Source of the DNA: CALARM01 sp964431735
GTDB taxonomy: Bacteria; Vulcanimicrobiota; SpSt-956; JAKJGF01
Direction: 5' to 3'
Length of the DNA stretch: 64,000 nucleotides
Assembly: GCA_964431735.1 (NCBI GenBank)
Contig: CAYSLJ010000010.1
Span: 1 to 64,000 of the forward strand
Part shown: positions 1 to 8,665 of the stretch, in pieces
How the letters are laid out: every line of letters starts with the position of its first letter
How positions within the stretch are numbered: position 1 is the stretch's first letter
Notes under the pieces: model-generated
The model's database searches: none
The model's input: the letters and a program-made list of their open reading frames with translations, nothing else
Told to the model about the DNA's origin: nothing
Translations under genes and position numbers: made by a program

Positions 1-103
1 GAGTAAAATTGAGATAGAATTCTGGGTTAAGATACTGGATTTTCTGAAAAAAAAAAGATGTGTTTACGGGGATAAGAAATTTCCGAGAGGACTCGCTCAA
101 TAA
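1..103 (+). other. Tail of an open frame at the window edge, overlapping a dispersed repeat
   Basis: The first 100 bases are open in one forward frame and end in a TAA at 101-103, giving a 33-residue tail that I do not recognise. Bases 29-97 are closely similar to 1817-1884, which lie at the damaged 5' end of a hybrid-kinase remnant. The two stretches share GATACTGGATTTT, an A-run and CGAGAGGACTC. The piece is therefore more likely duplicated debris than a working gene end. The upstream sequence is outside the window. Confidence 0.25.
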
Positions 104-144
104 ATAAAGGATTGCAACTACTTTGAATATAAGGAGGCAATATT

Positions 145-867
145 TTGAATATAGAAGAAAAAGTAAAATTTCCCACAGAAAGGCACAGAAAGGCTTTTGA
201 TAAAGTTTTATGGGAATTAACACAAAAGAGAGATGTAAAGGGGATTTGGATTATAGGCTCACTTGCTTCCGGAAATTCAAGAGAAAGCAGTGATATAGAT
301 TTGTATGTAATAAGTGAAAAAATACCAGGTGATGGAGAGATATTATTAATTGACGGAATAGAAGTCCAAATTCAATGGAGAACTCCAAAACATCTAAAAA
401 AAATACTTGACTCAAAACAGGTTTCTGCCACAATGCTCAGATACAATAAAATAGTCTATGACCCCTATGAAATTTTAAAAGATGCCGGGGAAAATTTAAA
501 AGAGAAATTTTCCGGACCCTATCCACTTGATGATAGTGAAATTACGGCTATAAGAATATTTCTTTCATCTATTCAAAAAGAATTGAAAGAAATAGAGGAA
601 GATCCTTATTACTTTAATTATATATATTATGACCGTATCCACAGGTTAATTTCTTGTTTTTACGAATTAAACCGTTTATGGAAGCCAGTACCGAAATATA
701 TAATAAATAATTTAAAGGATATAGACAAAAAATTCTATGAACTTGTTTGTAAAGCTTACGAAGTTATAGAGATAGAAGAAAAGACGGAGTTAATAACACA
801 AATTTCCGGGAAATGTCTGAACCTTACCGATGGCCCTCTTTACGAAGGAATATACAGAATATTTTAG
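145..867 (+). CDS. MNT-type nucleotidyltransferase domain protein
   Basis: This 240-residue protein has the minimal nucleotidyltransferase signature near residues 37-54: a Gly-Ser, a further glycine, then Ser-Asp-Ile-Asp-Leu, which supplies two of the three metal-binding acids. The C-terminal half is helical and lysine/glutamate-rich, as in proteins that pair this domain with a HEPN-like bundle or an aminoglycoside-nucleotidyltransferase-type C-terminus. The start is a TTG at 145, chosen because AAGGAGG at 131-137 sits seven bases upstream. The gene stands alone and is followed by a hairpin terminator. Known relatives transfer nucleotides to antibiotics, proteins or RNA; the substrate here cannot be told from sequence. 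A solitary toxin-antitoxin role is not supported because no partner is adjacent. Confidence 0.75.
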   Translation: MNIEEKVKFPTERHRKAFDKVLWELTQKRDVKGIWIIGSLASGNSRESSDIDLYVISEKIPGDGEILLIDGIEVQIQWRTPKHLKKILDSKQVSATMLRYNKIVYDPYEILKDAGENLKEKFSGPYPLDDSEITAIRIFLSSIQKELKEIEEDPYYFNYIYYDRIHRLISCFYELNRLWKPVPKYIINNLKDIDKKFYELVCKAYEVIEIEEKTELITQISGKCLNLTDGPLYEGIYRIF

Positions 868-891
868 AGGTGCCTCTCGAATAAACCTGTT

Positions 892-935
892 AAAGAGGGA
901 GGTATACGTGGTATCCCCCCTCCCTTTTTATTTTG
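892..935 (+). terminator. Rho-independent terminator after the nucleotidyltransferase
   Basis: AAAGAGGGAGG at 892-902 pairs with CCTCCCTTTTT at 919-929, allowing one G-U pair, and is followed by further T-rich sequence. It lies 25 bases after the stop codon at 867. Confidence 0.7.
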
Positions 936-940
936 CCATA

Positions 941-978
941 GTGAGTGGTGGATAGTAATAAATCAACTCACTACTCAC
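941..978. repeat. GTGAGTGGTG inverted repeat
   Basis: GTGAGTGGTG at 941-950 faces CTCACTACTCAC at 967-978. This is one of many intergenic copies in the window built from GTGAGTAGTGAATAGT-like units. Confidence 0.55.
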
Positions 979-985
979 ACAGGTT

Positions 986-1662
986 TTATTTTGTGCGTTT
1001 CCATATAACACCATCAGCCCAGATGAGGGTATTTTGATCTGATACAGTTGTGGGCGGGAGACTATAAAAATTCGTCCATTTTATATGTGTTGAATCTACA
1101 AAATCTCCTACACCGGTTTGCCCCGTGGTTATGCCTTTAAGTTCAACATGATCACCTTTTGCCATGGTTATTTTCTTACAGTCTCTTTGCATTCCAGCCA
1201 TAGCCATAACCTTTTTTTGACAGGTCACCTTCCCCGTCACGATATTTACCTGCAATAGATTGCCCATCATGCGATAATTTAAAGATATATCTTCCGCTTT
1301 GATTGCTGGATTTCCAGTGTCCCGAAATAAATTTACCATCAGCAGAAAGCTTACCATCCAGCTTCCAGCCGTCTTTATAGTCGTAAAAACCAATTACATT
1401 ACCGTTTTTAATCTTTATAGTTATTTTATAGCCATCTGTATCCAGCCATGTCGATTCTTCAGGCCAGGTGGCATTAAGATGTAAAGTTATAGTGTCAGAA
1501 GCGCTAATTAATGACCCGTACCATGTCCCCGGCCAGTCTTTGGAAGGTAGTATCCCAGGTAGATTGAGCTAGCCATACAGCATCAGCCATTGCAGTGTTA
1601 ATTACTAGCATCAGAAAAAGAACAGTTAAAGACAGAATTAATCCATTTTTGCTCTTAAGCAT
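986..1662 (-). pseudogene. Exported glycine/tryptophan-rich protein broken by two frameshifts
   Basis: An ATG at 1662 with AGGAGG just upstream begins a signal peptide ending near Ala-Met-Ala. Three frames are needed to read a coherent protein. Frame one covers the signal peptide and the start of the mature chain to about 1543. Frame two runs from about 1543 to 1176 and reads WPGTWYGSL, later KLDGKLSADGKFISGHW, and ends GYGYGWNAKRL. Frame three runs from about 1190 to 986 and reads DCKKITMAKGD, ending IWADGVIWKR. Both shifts have the same sign, so they do not cancel. The first fits one extra C at 1542-1543. The middle part resembles beta-rich, lipocalin-like stress proteins. Either the gene is dead or the assembly contains two indels. 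Confidence 0.6.
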
Positions 1663-1816
1663 ATCTAACCTCCTTTTATTTTTTTCTCTCTATATTAGGC
1701 CTATCCAGACCTTCTGTAAATATTCAACATATTTATATATTTTCCTGTGAACTTTATAAAAATGTTTCTTGTAAATTTATTTCCGAGAGATTAAAATCGA
1801 GGTAAGCTTCAAGATT

Positions 1817-1884
1817 AAGATACTGGATTTTCAGAAAAAAAAAGAACTGTTTCCGGGGAAAAGAAATTTTCGAGAGGACTCTCT
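1817..1884 (+). repeat. Second copy of the 29-97 repeat
   Basis: About 68 bases match 29-97 with scattered substitutions. The copy runs directly into the kinase remnant that starts at 1881. Confidence 0.5.
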
Positions 1885-2342
1885 ATGGTATTGTAACACA
1901 ACACAGCGGTAATATCTGGCTCTACAGTGAACCAGGAAATGGAACATGTTTTAAGATTTTCCTTCCAGTATCGGAAACATATCTTTCCGGAATGGAACAG
2001 ATAGATAAAAAATCTGTGACAGGCGGTATGGAAACATTATTGCTGGTGGAAGATGACAGAGTGGTAAGAAATATTGTTCATAAGATGCTTATTAAGAACG
2101 GATATAATGTTATAGTGACTTCAAACGGTGAGGAAGCATTGAAGGCAGCTGAAGATTATGAAGGTCAAATAGATTTATTGCTTACCGATGTTATTATGCC
2201 GGGTATGAATGGGAAAGAACTGTATATGCACATCAGAGATATACACCCGGAACGTTCGGTAATGTATATGTCAGGTTATATCTGGCAGGATACGTCTTTT
2301 TATTCACTTACAAATTCATATAGTTTATCAGAGTTCCTGTGA
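1881..2342 (+). pseudogene. Remnant of a hybrid sensor histidine kinase (ATPase end plus receiver)
   Basis: The frame opens with YGIVTQHSGNIWLYSEPGNG and CFKIFLP, the final G2-box segment of a histidine-kinase ATPase domain. A receiver domain follows with its acidic pocket (LLVEDDR), phospho-acceptor Asp in LLTDVIMPGMNG and the Ser of MYMSGY. The dimerisation domain and most of the ATPase are missing upstream. The receiver stops right after MYMSGY, so the conserved Lys-Pro strand is lost. Its 3' end overlaps the convergent lipoprotein gene by 43 bases, which marks a rearrangement junction near 2285-2300. A free-standing start at 1992 would give only a truncated receiver. It is probably non-functional. 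Confidence 0.7.
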
Positions 2343-3544
2343 TATCCGATGAATTTGTCAGAATCTGTATCGGGAGCATGATTATCAGGCCCACGATGAT
2401 ATATTACAGTAAGAGCCTTTTTGTCTGCATCGGAGTAGCCGTCACTTCTTTTACCATAAAGAGAACCCTGGGGCCAGTAATTCATAACTGACTCTTCCAT
2501 ATTGGGGTCACTTACAGAAAGATTTTCAAAGGGATGCCACAGCGGAAAGGTATGGCCTATTTCATGCCTCAGATTACTTTTAAAAGAAATATAATTCTCA
2601 TACTGTGCAGATAATACAACCCCACCGCCTCTTATCCACGAATCTCCGTCACATAATCCGCCTCCAAAGCCTGCATTATTGCCTGACAGAGTCTGTATCA
2701 TAGAAATACCTATAGCATTATGTCCATATGTAATATAACCCCATTCAGGTGTTTCATAACTGACTGTCCACCGTGGATCACTGGCTGCGCTGCCATTATA
2801 ATATTCTATTACAGGGTTTGAAAAAAATCCGTCTGCCAGTTCTCCGACTTCTGCTACGACAGATGTGATTTTATCCAGTGTAGCCTGAGAAACGGCAACG
2901 TTGGGATCATCCCACATATATTTATATATAACAAATTTAGGTTTTGTTTCCCATCGTCCAGTTCCGTCATGACCGGGCCATTTTGCAAGGGCACGAAACA
3001 TTGTGGTGTTAAAATCATATGGCAATACGCTGATATTCTGTACCCCTCCTGAAAGATTAACAGGTAAACTTCTGGTAATAAAATTACCGCTTACTGTCAT
3101 ACGGTATGTTCCTGTTCCTGCAGATGCAATAGTATAATTACCGGAAGAATCGGTTGTTGCTGTTTTTCCGTTAATGGAAATATTTGCGTCTTTTACGGCA
3201 CCGTTTGTAAATAAATTATAAACTTTTCCTGTAAGGCTTCCCTGTGCCGGTGTATTTGTAGCGGTGACACCGGATACCGGCGTAATAGTAGCAGTAGAAT
3301 TGACTGCCGGCGTACCGGTAGCAGTGGAACCGGATACCGGCGTATTGGTAGCGGTGGCATTGACTGACGGTGTACCGGTAGCAGCAGGTGTATTTCCTGT
3401 TATGGGAGTTGTCTGTGCCGCCGGTGTTACGGAGACAGGAGTTACGGTAATTGATACTATGGCTCCTCCCGTGGTTCCTCCTCCGCCGCCACAGCCGGTA
3501 AATAAGACGGCCAGTATTAAAAAGGCGATATAAATATTCTTCAT
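2300..3544 (-). CDS. Metzincin-like metallopeptidase lipoprotein
   Basis: This 414-residue protein has a lipoprotein signal peptide with Cys18 in FTGC. A low-complexity Thr/Pro/Ala linker follows at about residues 30-103, made of repeated ATxTPVSG-like units. Next comes a carboxypeptidase-regulatory-like beta domain at about 104-165 and then a peptidase region. The zinc signature HEIGHTFPLWH at about 327-337 fits HExxHxxxxxH with a Pro where metzincins usually have Gly. Downstream MEESVMNYW could supply the Met-turn. The product should sit on the outer face of a membrane as a tethered protease. AGGAGG-like sequence precedes the start. The C-terminal 15 residues overlap a dead receiver domain on the other strand, so the natural C-terminus may have been altered by a rearrangement. 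Confidence 0.75.
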   Translation of the reverse strand: MKNIYIAFLILAVLFTGCGGGGGTTGGAIVSITVTPVSVTPAAQTTPITGNTPAATGTPSVNATATNTPVSGSTATGTPAVNSTATITPVSGVTATNTPAQGSLTGKVYNLFTNGAVKDANISINGKTATTDSSGNYTIASAGTGTYRMTVSGNFITRSLPVNLSGGVQNISVLPYDFNTTMFRALAKWPGHDGTGRWETKPKFVIYKYMWDDPNVAVSQATLDKITSVVAEVGELADGFFSNPVIEYYNGSAASDPRWTVSYETPEWGYITYGHNAIGISMIQTLSGNNAGFGGGLCDGDSWIRGGGVVLSAQYENYISFKSNLRHEIGHTFPLWHPFENLSVSDPNMEESVMNYWPQGSLYGKRSDGYSDADKKALTVIYHRGPDNHAPDTDSDKFIGYHRNSDKLYEFVSE

Positions 3545-3565
3545 TATTATTAGCCTCCTCTTTTA

Positions 3566-3664
3566 TTACTGACCCGAACATAAGCATTTAATAAACGGTT
3601 TACTCCCGTCACGCGTTACGCGTTACGCGAGCATATATGTATTATTTATGCTTACCTAAATAAT
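3566..3664. repeat. Element A, copy 1
   Basis: Hairpin element with a left arm beginning TTACTGACCCGAACATAAG, a central palindromic CACGCGTTACGCG stretch and a right arm ATTATTTATGCTTACC. It lies upstream of the metzincin lipoprotein gene. Confidence 0.7.
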
Positions 3665-4091
3665 CTCTGTATTTTTTAGTAATAATATAATTATAACCTG
3701 ACATTGTAATGTAATAAATTGACTGAAAGAAGTATTTTTTTTTGTAAAAGGACTATTCGATTTAAAGCTCAAACCAGCTTGCAATTCTTGTTTTAAAAGG
3801 ATCGATCCTGAGAGAGGCTTGATTTATGTTCTAACAATATAGAGGAATAAATCTTAAAAAAGTTGAATATTTTCTGAAAAAAAACTTTTAGGATGGAATA
3901 GAATTTTATTAATTGTCTCTTTCCTCGCGTCACGCGTTACGCGCGTCACGATTTAATATATTTGAGACAGTTATTTAATTATCGTTCCTTGCTGCAGGGG
4001 CAACACAGGGTTCACCGTCACAACCGTATAATCCGGCAAATTATCTAAAAATTCTTTATACTGAAACATTAACCATAAGGACAGAAAAGAA
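3665..4091. other. Intergenic region between the lipoprotein and PHP genes
   Basis: No gene is seen. The stretch is AT-rich and contains a GCGTCACGCGTTACGCGCG palindromic cluster at about 3926-3950. AAGGA at 4077-4081 precedes the PHP gene start. Promoters cannot be assigned with confidence. Confidence 0.4.
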
Positions 4092-4853
4092 ATGAAAATA
4101 GATATACACTGTCATACAAGTAAATATTCTCCCTGTTCCGAACAGACACCGGAAGAAATGATTAAACGTGCAATAAGAAGAGAGATAAACGGCATTATTA
4201 TAACGGAACATCAGACACTCTGGGAAAAAGAAGAACTGTTTAAATTACAGGAGAAATTTCCTGACATATTGATTTTAAACGGTGTAGAACTTACTGTTTC
4301 AACGGATTATAACACATATGATGTTCTTGTATATGGACTGGCACAGGGTTATGAAATACCGAAGAAAATGTTAACAGTAGAGGAAATCTTTGAACTGTTC
4401 GAAAGAGAATGTGCTTTCGTGCTGGCCCATCCCTTCAGATTTTCCCGGTTTATGAGCATCCCGGACAATACACTCGGAAAATTTCATGGAATAGAAATTG
4501 ATTCATCGAATTTTACATCCAGTACATCAGAAATGGCTGTAAAACTTTCAGAAAGACTTAATATTCCCGGCACAACTGCTTCCGACAGTCACAGCACGAA
4601 AACAACAGGTCTCTGGTATATAGAAATACCGGAAATTTCTTCTATGGAAGAATTTGTACAGGTATTAAAAAGGAAGCAGTGGAAAACAAAGAAGACTCCT
4701 TCAGAGACAGAAGAGGGAACGGAAAAATCCATAGAAAATATGAAAAAAATAAAAGAAGAAGCAAGGATGAAAAAACTTCAAAAGGCAGAAGAAATTCTCA
4801 AAAAATGCCATGAAAGCCAGTCAAAGAAAGCATGGTGGAAATTCTGGGAGTGA
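4092..4853 (+). CDS. PHP-domain metal-dependent phosphoesterase
   Basis: The 253-residue protein has the PHP metal-ligand series. HCH lies at residues 6-8, Glu-His at about 39-40 (ITEHQ), a Glu in NGVEL, the His of LAHP, and Ser-Asp-Ser-His at about 163-166. The family includes histidinol phosphatase and nucleotide or oligonucleotide phosphoesterases; the substrate here is not deducible. Residues after about 190 form a lysine/glutamate-rich coiled coil, ending in a tryptophan-containing tail, an addition beyond the core domain. AAGGA precedes the ATG by about nine bases. It is monocistronic and convergent with the esterase gene. Confidence 0.85.
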   Translation: MKIDIHCHTSKYSPCSEQTPEEMIKRAIRREINGIIITEHQTLWEKEELFKLQEKFPDILILNGVELTVSTDYNTYDVLVYGLAQGYEIPKKMLTVEEIFELFERECAFVLAHPFRFSRFMSIPDNTLGKFHGIEIDSSNFTSSTSEMAVKLSERLNIPGTTASDSHSTKTTGLWYIEIPEISSMEEFVQVLKRKQWKTKKTPSETEEGTEKSIENMKKIKEEARMKKLQKAEEILKKCHESQSKKAWWKFWE

Positions 4854-4881
4854 AAGACATCAAATCCTTACGAAGTTCCTC

Positions 4882-5937
4882 TCATTCATCGGATAATCTG
4901 ACCAAAAAATTACCGGGTAATTCCGTTCTGCTGACTTTGCCGGCAAAAAGTTGAAGAGGTATATGAGCCCTTTCTCCCCAGGCACTCTCACTGTGAGAGG
5001 CAAGAGGAAATGCAAGATAAAGAAAATCTCTTCCCAGATTATAACCGCGGCTGATAAGGGTCATGGCCATTTTCAGAGTTACTTCATAATTATCTGCCGG
5101 CCATCCGCTGTCAAGATAAAATTTCAGTTTAACCCTTCCGCGAAGAGGTTCTTTTTCTACTCTTTCAATCAAATCGTCTTTCCAGGAAAAAGTACTTGAC
5201 AGACATGCCGCTCCTCCAAATACTTCAGGCCACTGCCAGACAAGGTAAAAGGAAAGAACTCCTCCCAGAGAAGAACCCATAATAAAATTATTTTCCCTCC
5301 CATGCATGGTACGGTAATTACCATCAATCCAGGTTTTGAGTTCTTCCACCATAAATCTGCCATATTGTTCGTATCCCGGTTTTGTATATTCATAATTCCT
5401 GTCTTCTGCATAAACTCCCACTACTATAGACTGATCGATAAAATTCATCCTGTCAAGGATTTCGAGAGTATTATTTATCTTCCAGTCGTGCCCCAGAAAA
5501 GCTTCTTCGGGGAAAAAGAGATTCTTTCCATCATGCATATAAAGTACACTGTAACGTTTCAATGTATTTTCATTATATCCGGGAGGCATATAAACACGGA
5601 GCTTTCTGGTCATGTTAAAAACAGAAGACGGAATTTCAAGAATATCAGTAATTGTTCCTTCTTCAGAATCGTAAAAATAAGGATAAAAATCCTGCACTTC
5701 AGGCATATCCATAATAGCCAGTTTATTCATTCCCCGTGACCATAAAAGGTTAGAACCGAGTCTTATGCATGGTTTAAAACTCAGATAATATTTATCATGA
5801 CATACATGAAATTCATAACAGTGCCTGTCTTTATCTACATTGACAGGGTCTATCTCATAATCCCAATTTTTTTCCGAATGAATGACTATCTTACCTTCTT
5901 CAATGGGATAAAAAATTCTGATAATGGCTTCGTACAT
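4882..5937 (-). CDS. Putative alpha/beta-hydrolase esterase (esterase D type)
   Basis: The protein is 351 residues long if started at the ATG at 5937, preferred over 5949 because GAGGTGG lies just ahead of it. The N-terminal 100 residues look like a beta-sandwich of the kind that precedes IroE/Fes-like esterases. The hydrolase core carries YMPPGYNE and MHDGKNLF. A plausible triad is Ser223 in MGSSLGG, Asp276 in FYLDSG and His315 in ASHSESAW. No signal peptide is visible, so it should act in the cytoplasm. Such enzymes cleave carboxylic or siderophore esters; the true substrate is unknown. It is followed at its 3' side by the convergent PHP gene. Confidence 0.8.
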   Translation of the reverse strand: MYEAIIRIFYPIEEGKIVIHSEKNWDYEIDPVNVDKDRHCYEFHVCHDKYYLSFKPCIRLGSNLLWSRGMNKLAIMDMPEVQDFYPYFYDSEEGTITDILEIPSSVFNMTRKLRVYMPPGYNENTLKRYSVLYMHDGKNLFFPEEAFLGHDWKINNTLEILDRMNFIDQSIVVGVYAEDRNYEYTKPGYEQYGRFMVEELKTWIDGNYRTMHGRENNFIMGSSLGGVLSFYLVWQWPEVFGGAACLSSTFSWKDDLIERVEKEPLRGRVKLKFYLDSGWPADNYEVTLKMAMTLISRGYNLGRDFLYLAFPLASHSESAWGERAHIPLQLFAGKVSRTELPGNFLVRLSDE

Positions 5938-5967
5938 ATTCCACCTCATTTTAATGTAACAGAAATT

Positions 5968-6567
5968 TTAATGAGCCCCTTTAAGCACTATTTCTGTTAC
6001 ACATGTATCTGTATAAAGACTGCCGGGATAGATGTCAGTTATGGTCAGACGTATCACATCGCCCGGTTCTACACTGTAGTAATCGAGGAAGATGACTTCC
6101 TGATCAAACATAGAATCGGCAAGGTTTATATAACAAACTCCTTTACCGTTAATGTCCATCCTGAACTGTTTGACTCTTGAATTCTTCTCCCATGTATCCT
6201 TACTTTTAAGATAACCGTCTGCAAGAACAATACCTTTGAAAGAAGTCTTCCCTGCATCTCTACCGGGATGATTTTTAAGATGAAATTCTATCCATTCTCC
6301 GATTCCGTCACCTTCTGCTCCTTCACACCATGCAGTGGTAAAATTACCGTCACTCAGCATTGCTTCCGTATATTTATTACCTCTCTGCGGAGACAGACAG
6401 GAACTGCATTTTATAGTCCATCCCATGGCACATGCAAGGGAACATCCCCAGTATTTGCCGAGTTCCAGCTTATTATCTACCTCTGACGTATATTCGGGAA
6501 GTTCTTCTGCAAAAGAGATGGTAAAAGAGAAAAGAAATAAAAGTAGTAAAACAAATAATTTTTTCAT
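5968..6567 (-). CDS. Exported discoidin-like (NADase-type glycan-binding) domain protein
   Basis: A 199-residue protein with a clear signal peptide (MKKLF, hydrophobic core, cleavage near SFA-EE). The mature part carries CSSCLSPQRGNKYTEAMLSDG and TAWCEG followed by GIGEWIEFHL. This is the layout of F5/8-type-C-like domains annotated as NADase-type glycan-binding domains. Extra cysteines (residues about 42-58 and near the C-terminus) suggest disulfides in the periplasm or outside. It lies 30 bases downstream of the esterase start in the opposite reading order, so both may share a transcript from the minus strand. Ligand binding rather than catalysis is inferred. Confidence 0.7.
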   Translation of the reverse strand: MKKLFVLLLLFLFSFTISFAEELPEYTSEVDNKLELGKYWGCSLACAMGWTIKCSSCLSPQRGNKYTEAMLSDGNFTTAWCEGAEGDGIGEWIEFHLKNHPGRDAGKTSFKGIVLADGYLKSKDTWEKNSRVKQFRMDINGKGVCYINLADSMFDQEVIFLDYYSVEPGDVIRLTITDIYPGSLYTDTCVTEIVLKGAH

Positions 6568-6622
6568 AAAATTCCTCCATAAAGGAGTGAAAAGAATAGG
6601 ATATTACTCACTTTTCACTCTC

Positions 6623-7377
6623 TTATTCCAGTGCTTCCCTGACACTTGATGCCAGATTTTTTATTGAAAATGGCTTCTGAACAAAATGCATTCCTTCATC
6701 CAGAACACCCTGATGAGCTATGACATTGGCTGTATAACCTGACATAAAGAGACTTTTGAGAGCCGGATACCGGGACATCAAATATCCTGACAGTTCACGG
6801 CCATTCATTTCCGGCATGACTACATCCGTAATAAGGAGATGAATTTCTCCGGCATACCCCCAGGCAAGGCTTATGGCATCACCGGGCGTATTTGCAGCCA
6901 GAACTTTATAGCCCAGTTGTTTGAGCATGGCTTCAGCCAGTTCCAGTAATATTTTTTCATCCTCTATAGGGATCTTGAAAATATCAGTTTCAAAATATCT
7001 GCATGAACCGTCATCAAAATAGACTTTTTCGGCCAAAAAATCCGGTTTCCCTGTTTCCCGGACTTTCTTCATAACAGAAATGATTTTATCATTATCAATA
7101 TTCGGTTTCAGGTCAGAAAGACTTATACCGATTACATCATCACGAGATTTACCTCTTCTTCCCCGTGCTTATTATCTGACCTGTATAGCTCTGCAGTATA
7201 AGAAGACTCTCTGTTCCCGGGAAATGCGGAGGTAATCTTCTTTAATTCCCTGTCTTTCAGTTCCAGCTTGATCTGACAGAGATGAAGTTCATCGGCAATC
7301 TCTCTTTTTTCCAGGCCTTCAAGACTGTTCAGTTCTTCTATCAATTTCTCATAGGGAATATGTTCGTAATTGTTCAA
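6623..7377 (-). pseudogene. Decayed hybrid sensor kinase (PAS fused to receiver, kinase core deleted)
   Basis: Two minus-strand frames make up this locus. Positions 7377-7132 encode an 81-residue coiled coil ending in a stop. A second frame, open through 7140-6623, starts with a PAS segment (VIGISLSDLKPN, later DFLAEKVYFDDGS). It passes after FKIP directly into IEDEKILLELAEAMLKQLGY, a receiver missing its first strand. The receiver otherwise has the Asp of LLITDVVMPEMNG, the Ser-Gly-Tyr-Thr switch and the Lys of FVQKPFS. The histidine-phosphotransfer and ATPase domains expected between PAS and receiver are absent. A frameshift near 7130-7140 separates coiled coil and PAS. The 149-residue piece from 7072 could still be made, but signalling function is doubtful. 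Confidence 0.6.
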
Positions 7378-7532
7378 CAGTTAATCCTCTTGTAACGTGA
7401 GTCGTGAACCGTGAGCGGAAGATTGTCCTTACGATTGACGCTTCACTTAACTTCTCCGGAATATTCTATAATCTTTATAATACACACACCATAGTTCTAT
7501 GTCAACATTGAAAAACAGGGAAAAAAAGGAAT

Positions 7533-7727
7533 AATTGCGTTTAAAAATGACAGGTGATTTTACATACAAGGGAAAAAGAAATTTGTTATAGAATATTCAG
7601 AGTGAAAAGTGAATAAAATAAGACATTACCTGCCATTCACTACTCACTATTCACTAATTACAGATTTATATGCATTAACTATAATTTTCAGTAAAGGTGA
7701 ATTTACCTGTCGTAAAAAAACGCAATC
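7533..7727. repeat. Element C, copy 1
   Basis: About 195 bases bounded by inverted arms. The left arm is ATTGCGTTTAAAAATGACAG and the right arm, read on the minus strand, is ATTGCGTTTTTTTACGACAG. The interior carries GTGAAAAGTGAAT units and CACTATTCACTAATTACAG. It is nearly identical to 42037-42252. Confidence 0.75.
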
Positions 7728-7784
7728 AAAAGGAATAATACCAGGGAAATAGAAATATATATAAATCCAGGAAAACATGTAACT

Positions 7785-7850
7785 GCCATGACCGGTTCGG
7801 TCACAACAAAGAATGAGCATCTGTTACGCGTTACAATTTTCATATAAACT
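7785..7850 (+). repeat. Element D, copy 1 (possible leader element)
   Basis: A near-perfect dyad TGACCGGTTCGGTCA at 7789-7803 is followed about 33 bases later by TTTTCATATAAAC. The same pair occurs at 42468-42534 and 61542-61618. Here it lies 27 bases before the glycerophosphodiesterase start, so it may be part of that gene's leader. Confidence 0.5.
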
Positions 7851-7876
7851 ATAAAACAGGGAGAGTATTTAAGATT

Positions 7877-8665
7877 ATGATAAAAACGATCACAGTAGTA
7901 ATATTTCTCGTTATATTCCTTTTTTCAAATGCTTCAGGAAAGGAAAAAACTTTCTCTATAGCCCACAGGGGAGGTGCTGCCATAAGTCCGGAAAATACTA
8001 TGAGTGCTTTCGAAAATGCCATGAAAATGGGAGTGGATTATATAGAACTGGATGTGCATCTGTCAAAAGACGGCGTTCCTTTAGTCATACATGATTCCGG
8101 TCTTGAACGCACAACAGACGGCAAGGGAAAGGTAGAAGATAAAACACTGGAGGAATTGAAAAAACTGGACTGTGGTAAGTGGTTTTCGGAAGAATTCAGA
8201 GGAGAAAAAATTCCTACTCTGGAAGAAGTAATGGAACTCGTAAAAGGTAAGATAAAGCTTGCAATAGAGATAAAAAACTGCAAAGATCTTGATGACGGAA
8301 TAGAAGAGAAGATTATAACACTTGCCGGAGACCATGATATGCTTCAGGATATAATAATAATTTCATTCAGTTATGATCGTATAAAAAAAGTTAATGAACT
8401 TGACGGACATATTACGACAGGTTTTCTTTACGGAGGCAATAAACATGATGTGTGTAAAGTGGCAATCGATGCCGGAATAGATTACATATGTCCCCACTGG
8501 ATGCATGTAACTGAAGAACTTATAAAAGAAGCCCATTCATATAATCTCAGGGTAAACATCTGGACAGTAAACAATCCTGCTCTTATGAAAAAATTTATAG
8601 ATATGGGAGCGGATGCCATTACAACTGACAGACCCGATTATTTGCTGGAAGAACTGAAAAAATAG
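7877..8665 (+). CDS. Secreted glycerophosphodiester phosphodiesterase
   Basis: A 262-residue GDPD family enzyme with an N-terminal signal peptide cleaved near ASG-KE. The family's core motifs are present: AHRGG with PENT at about residues 29-40, then ELDVHLSKDG and VIHD (the second catalytic His), and EIK supplying a metal-binding Glu. The enzyme hydrolyses glycerophosphodiesters to glycerol-3-phosphate and an alcohol, probably in the periplasm. Length is normal for the family. GGGAG is some distance upstream of the ATG at 7877. Element D precedes it. The gene is convergent with the rhomboid gene, the two stop codons being adjacent. Confidence 0.9.
   Translation: MIKTITVVIFLVIFLFSNASGKEKTFSIAHRGGAAISPENTMSAFENAMKMGVDYIELDVHLSKDGVPLVIHDSGLERTTDGKGKVEDKTLEELKKLDCGKWFSEEFRGEKIPTLEEVMELVKGKIKLAIEIKNCKDLDDGIEEKIITLAGDHDMLQDIIIISFSYDRIKKVNELDGHITTGFLYGGNKHDVCKVAIDAGIDYICPHWMHVTEELIKEAHSYNLRVNIWTVNNPALMKKFIDMGADAITTDRPDYLLEELKK

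Noticed and set aside
3264..3533. Plus-strand frame opposite the lipoprotein linker
   Set aside because: It is the mirror image of the Thr/Pro-rich repeats. It has no ribosome binding site and its composition is fully explained by the other strand.
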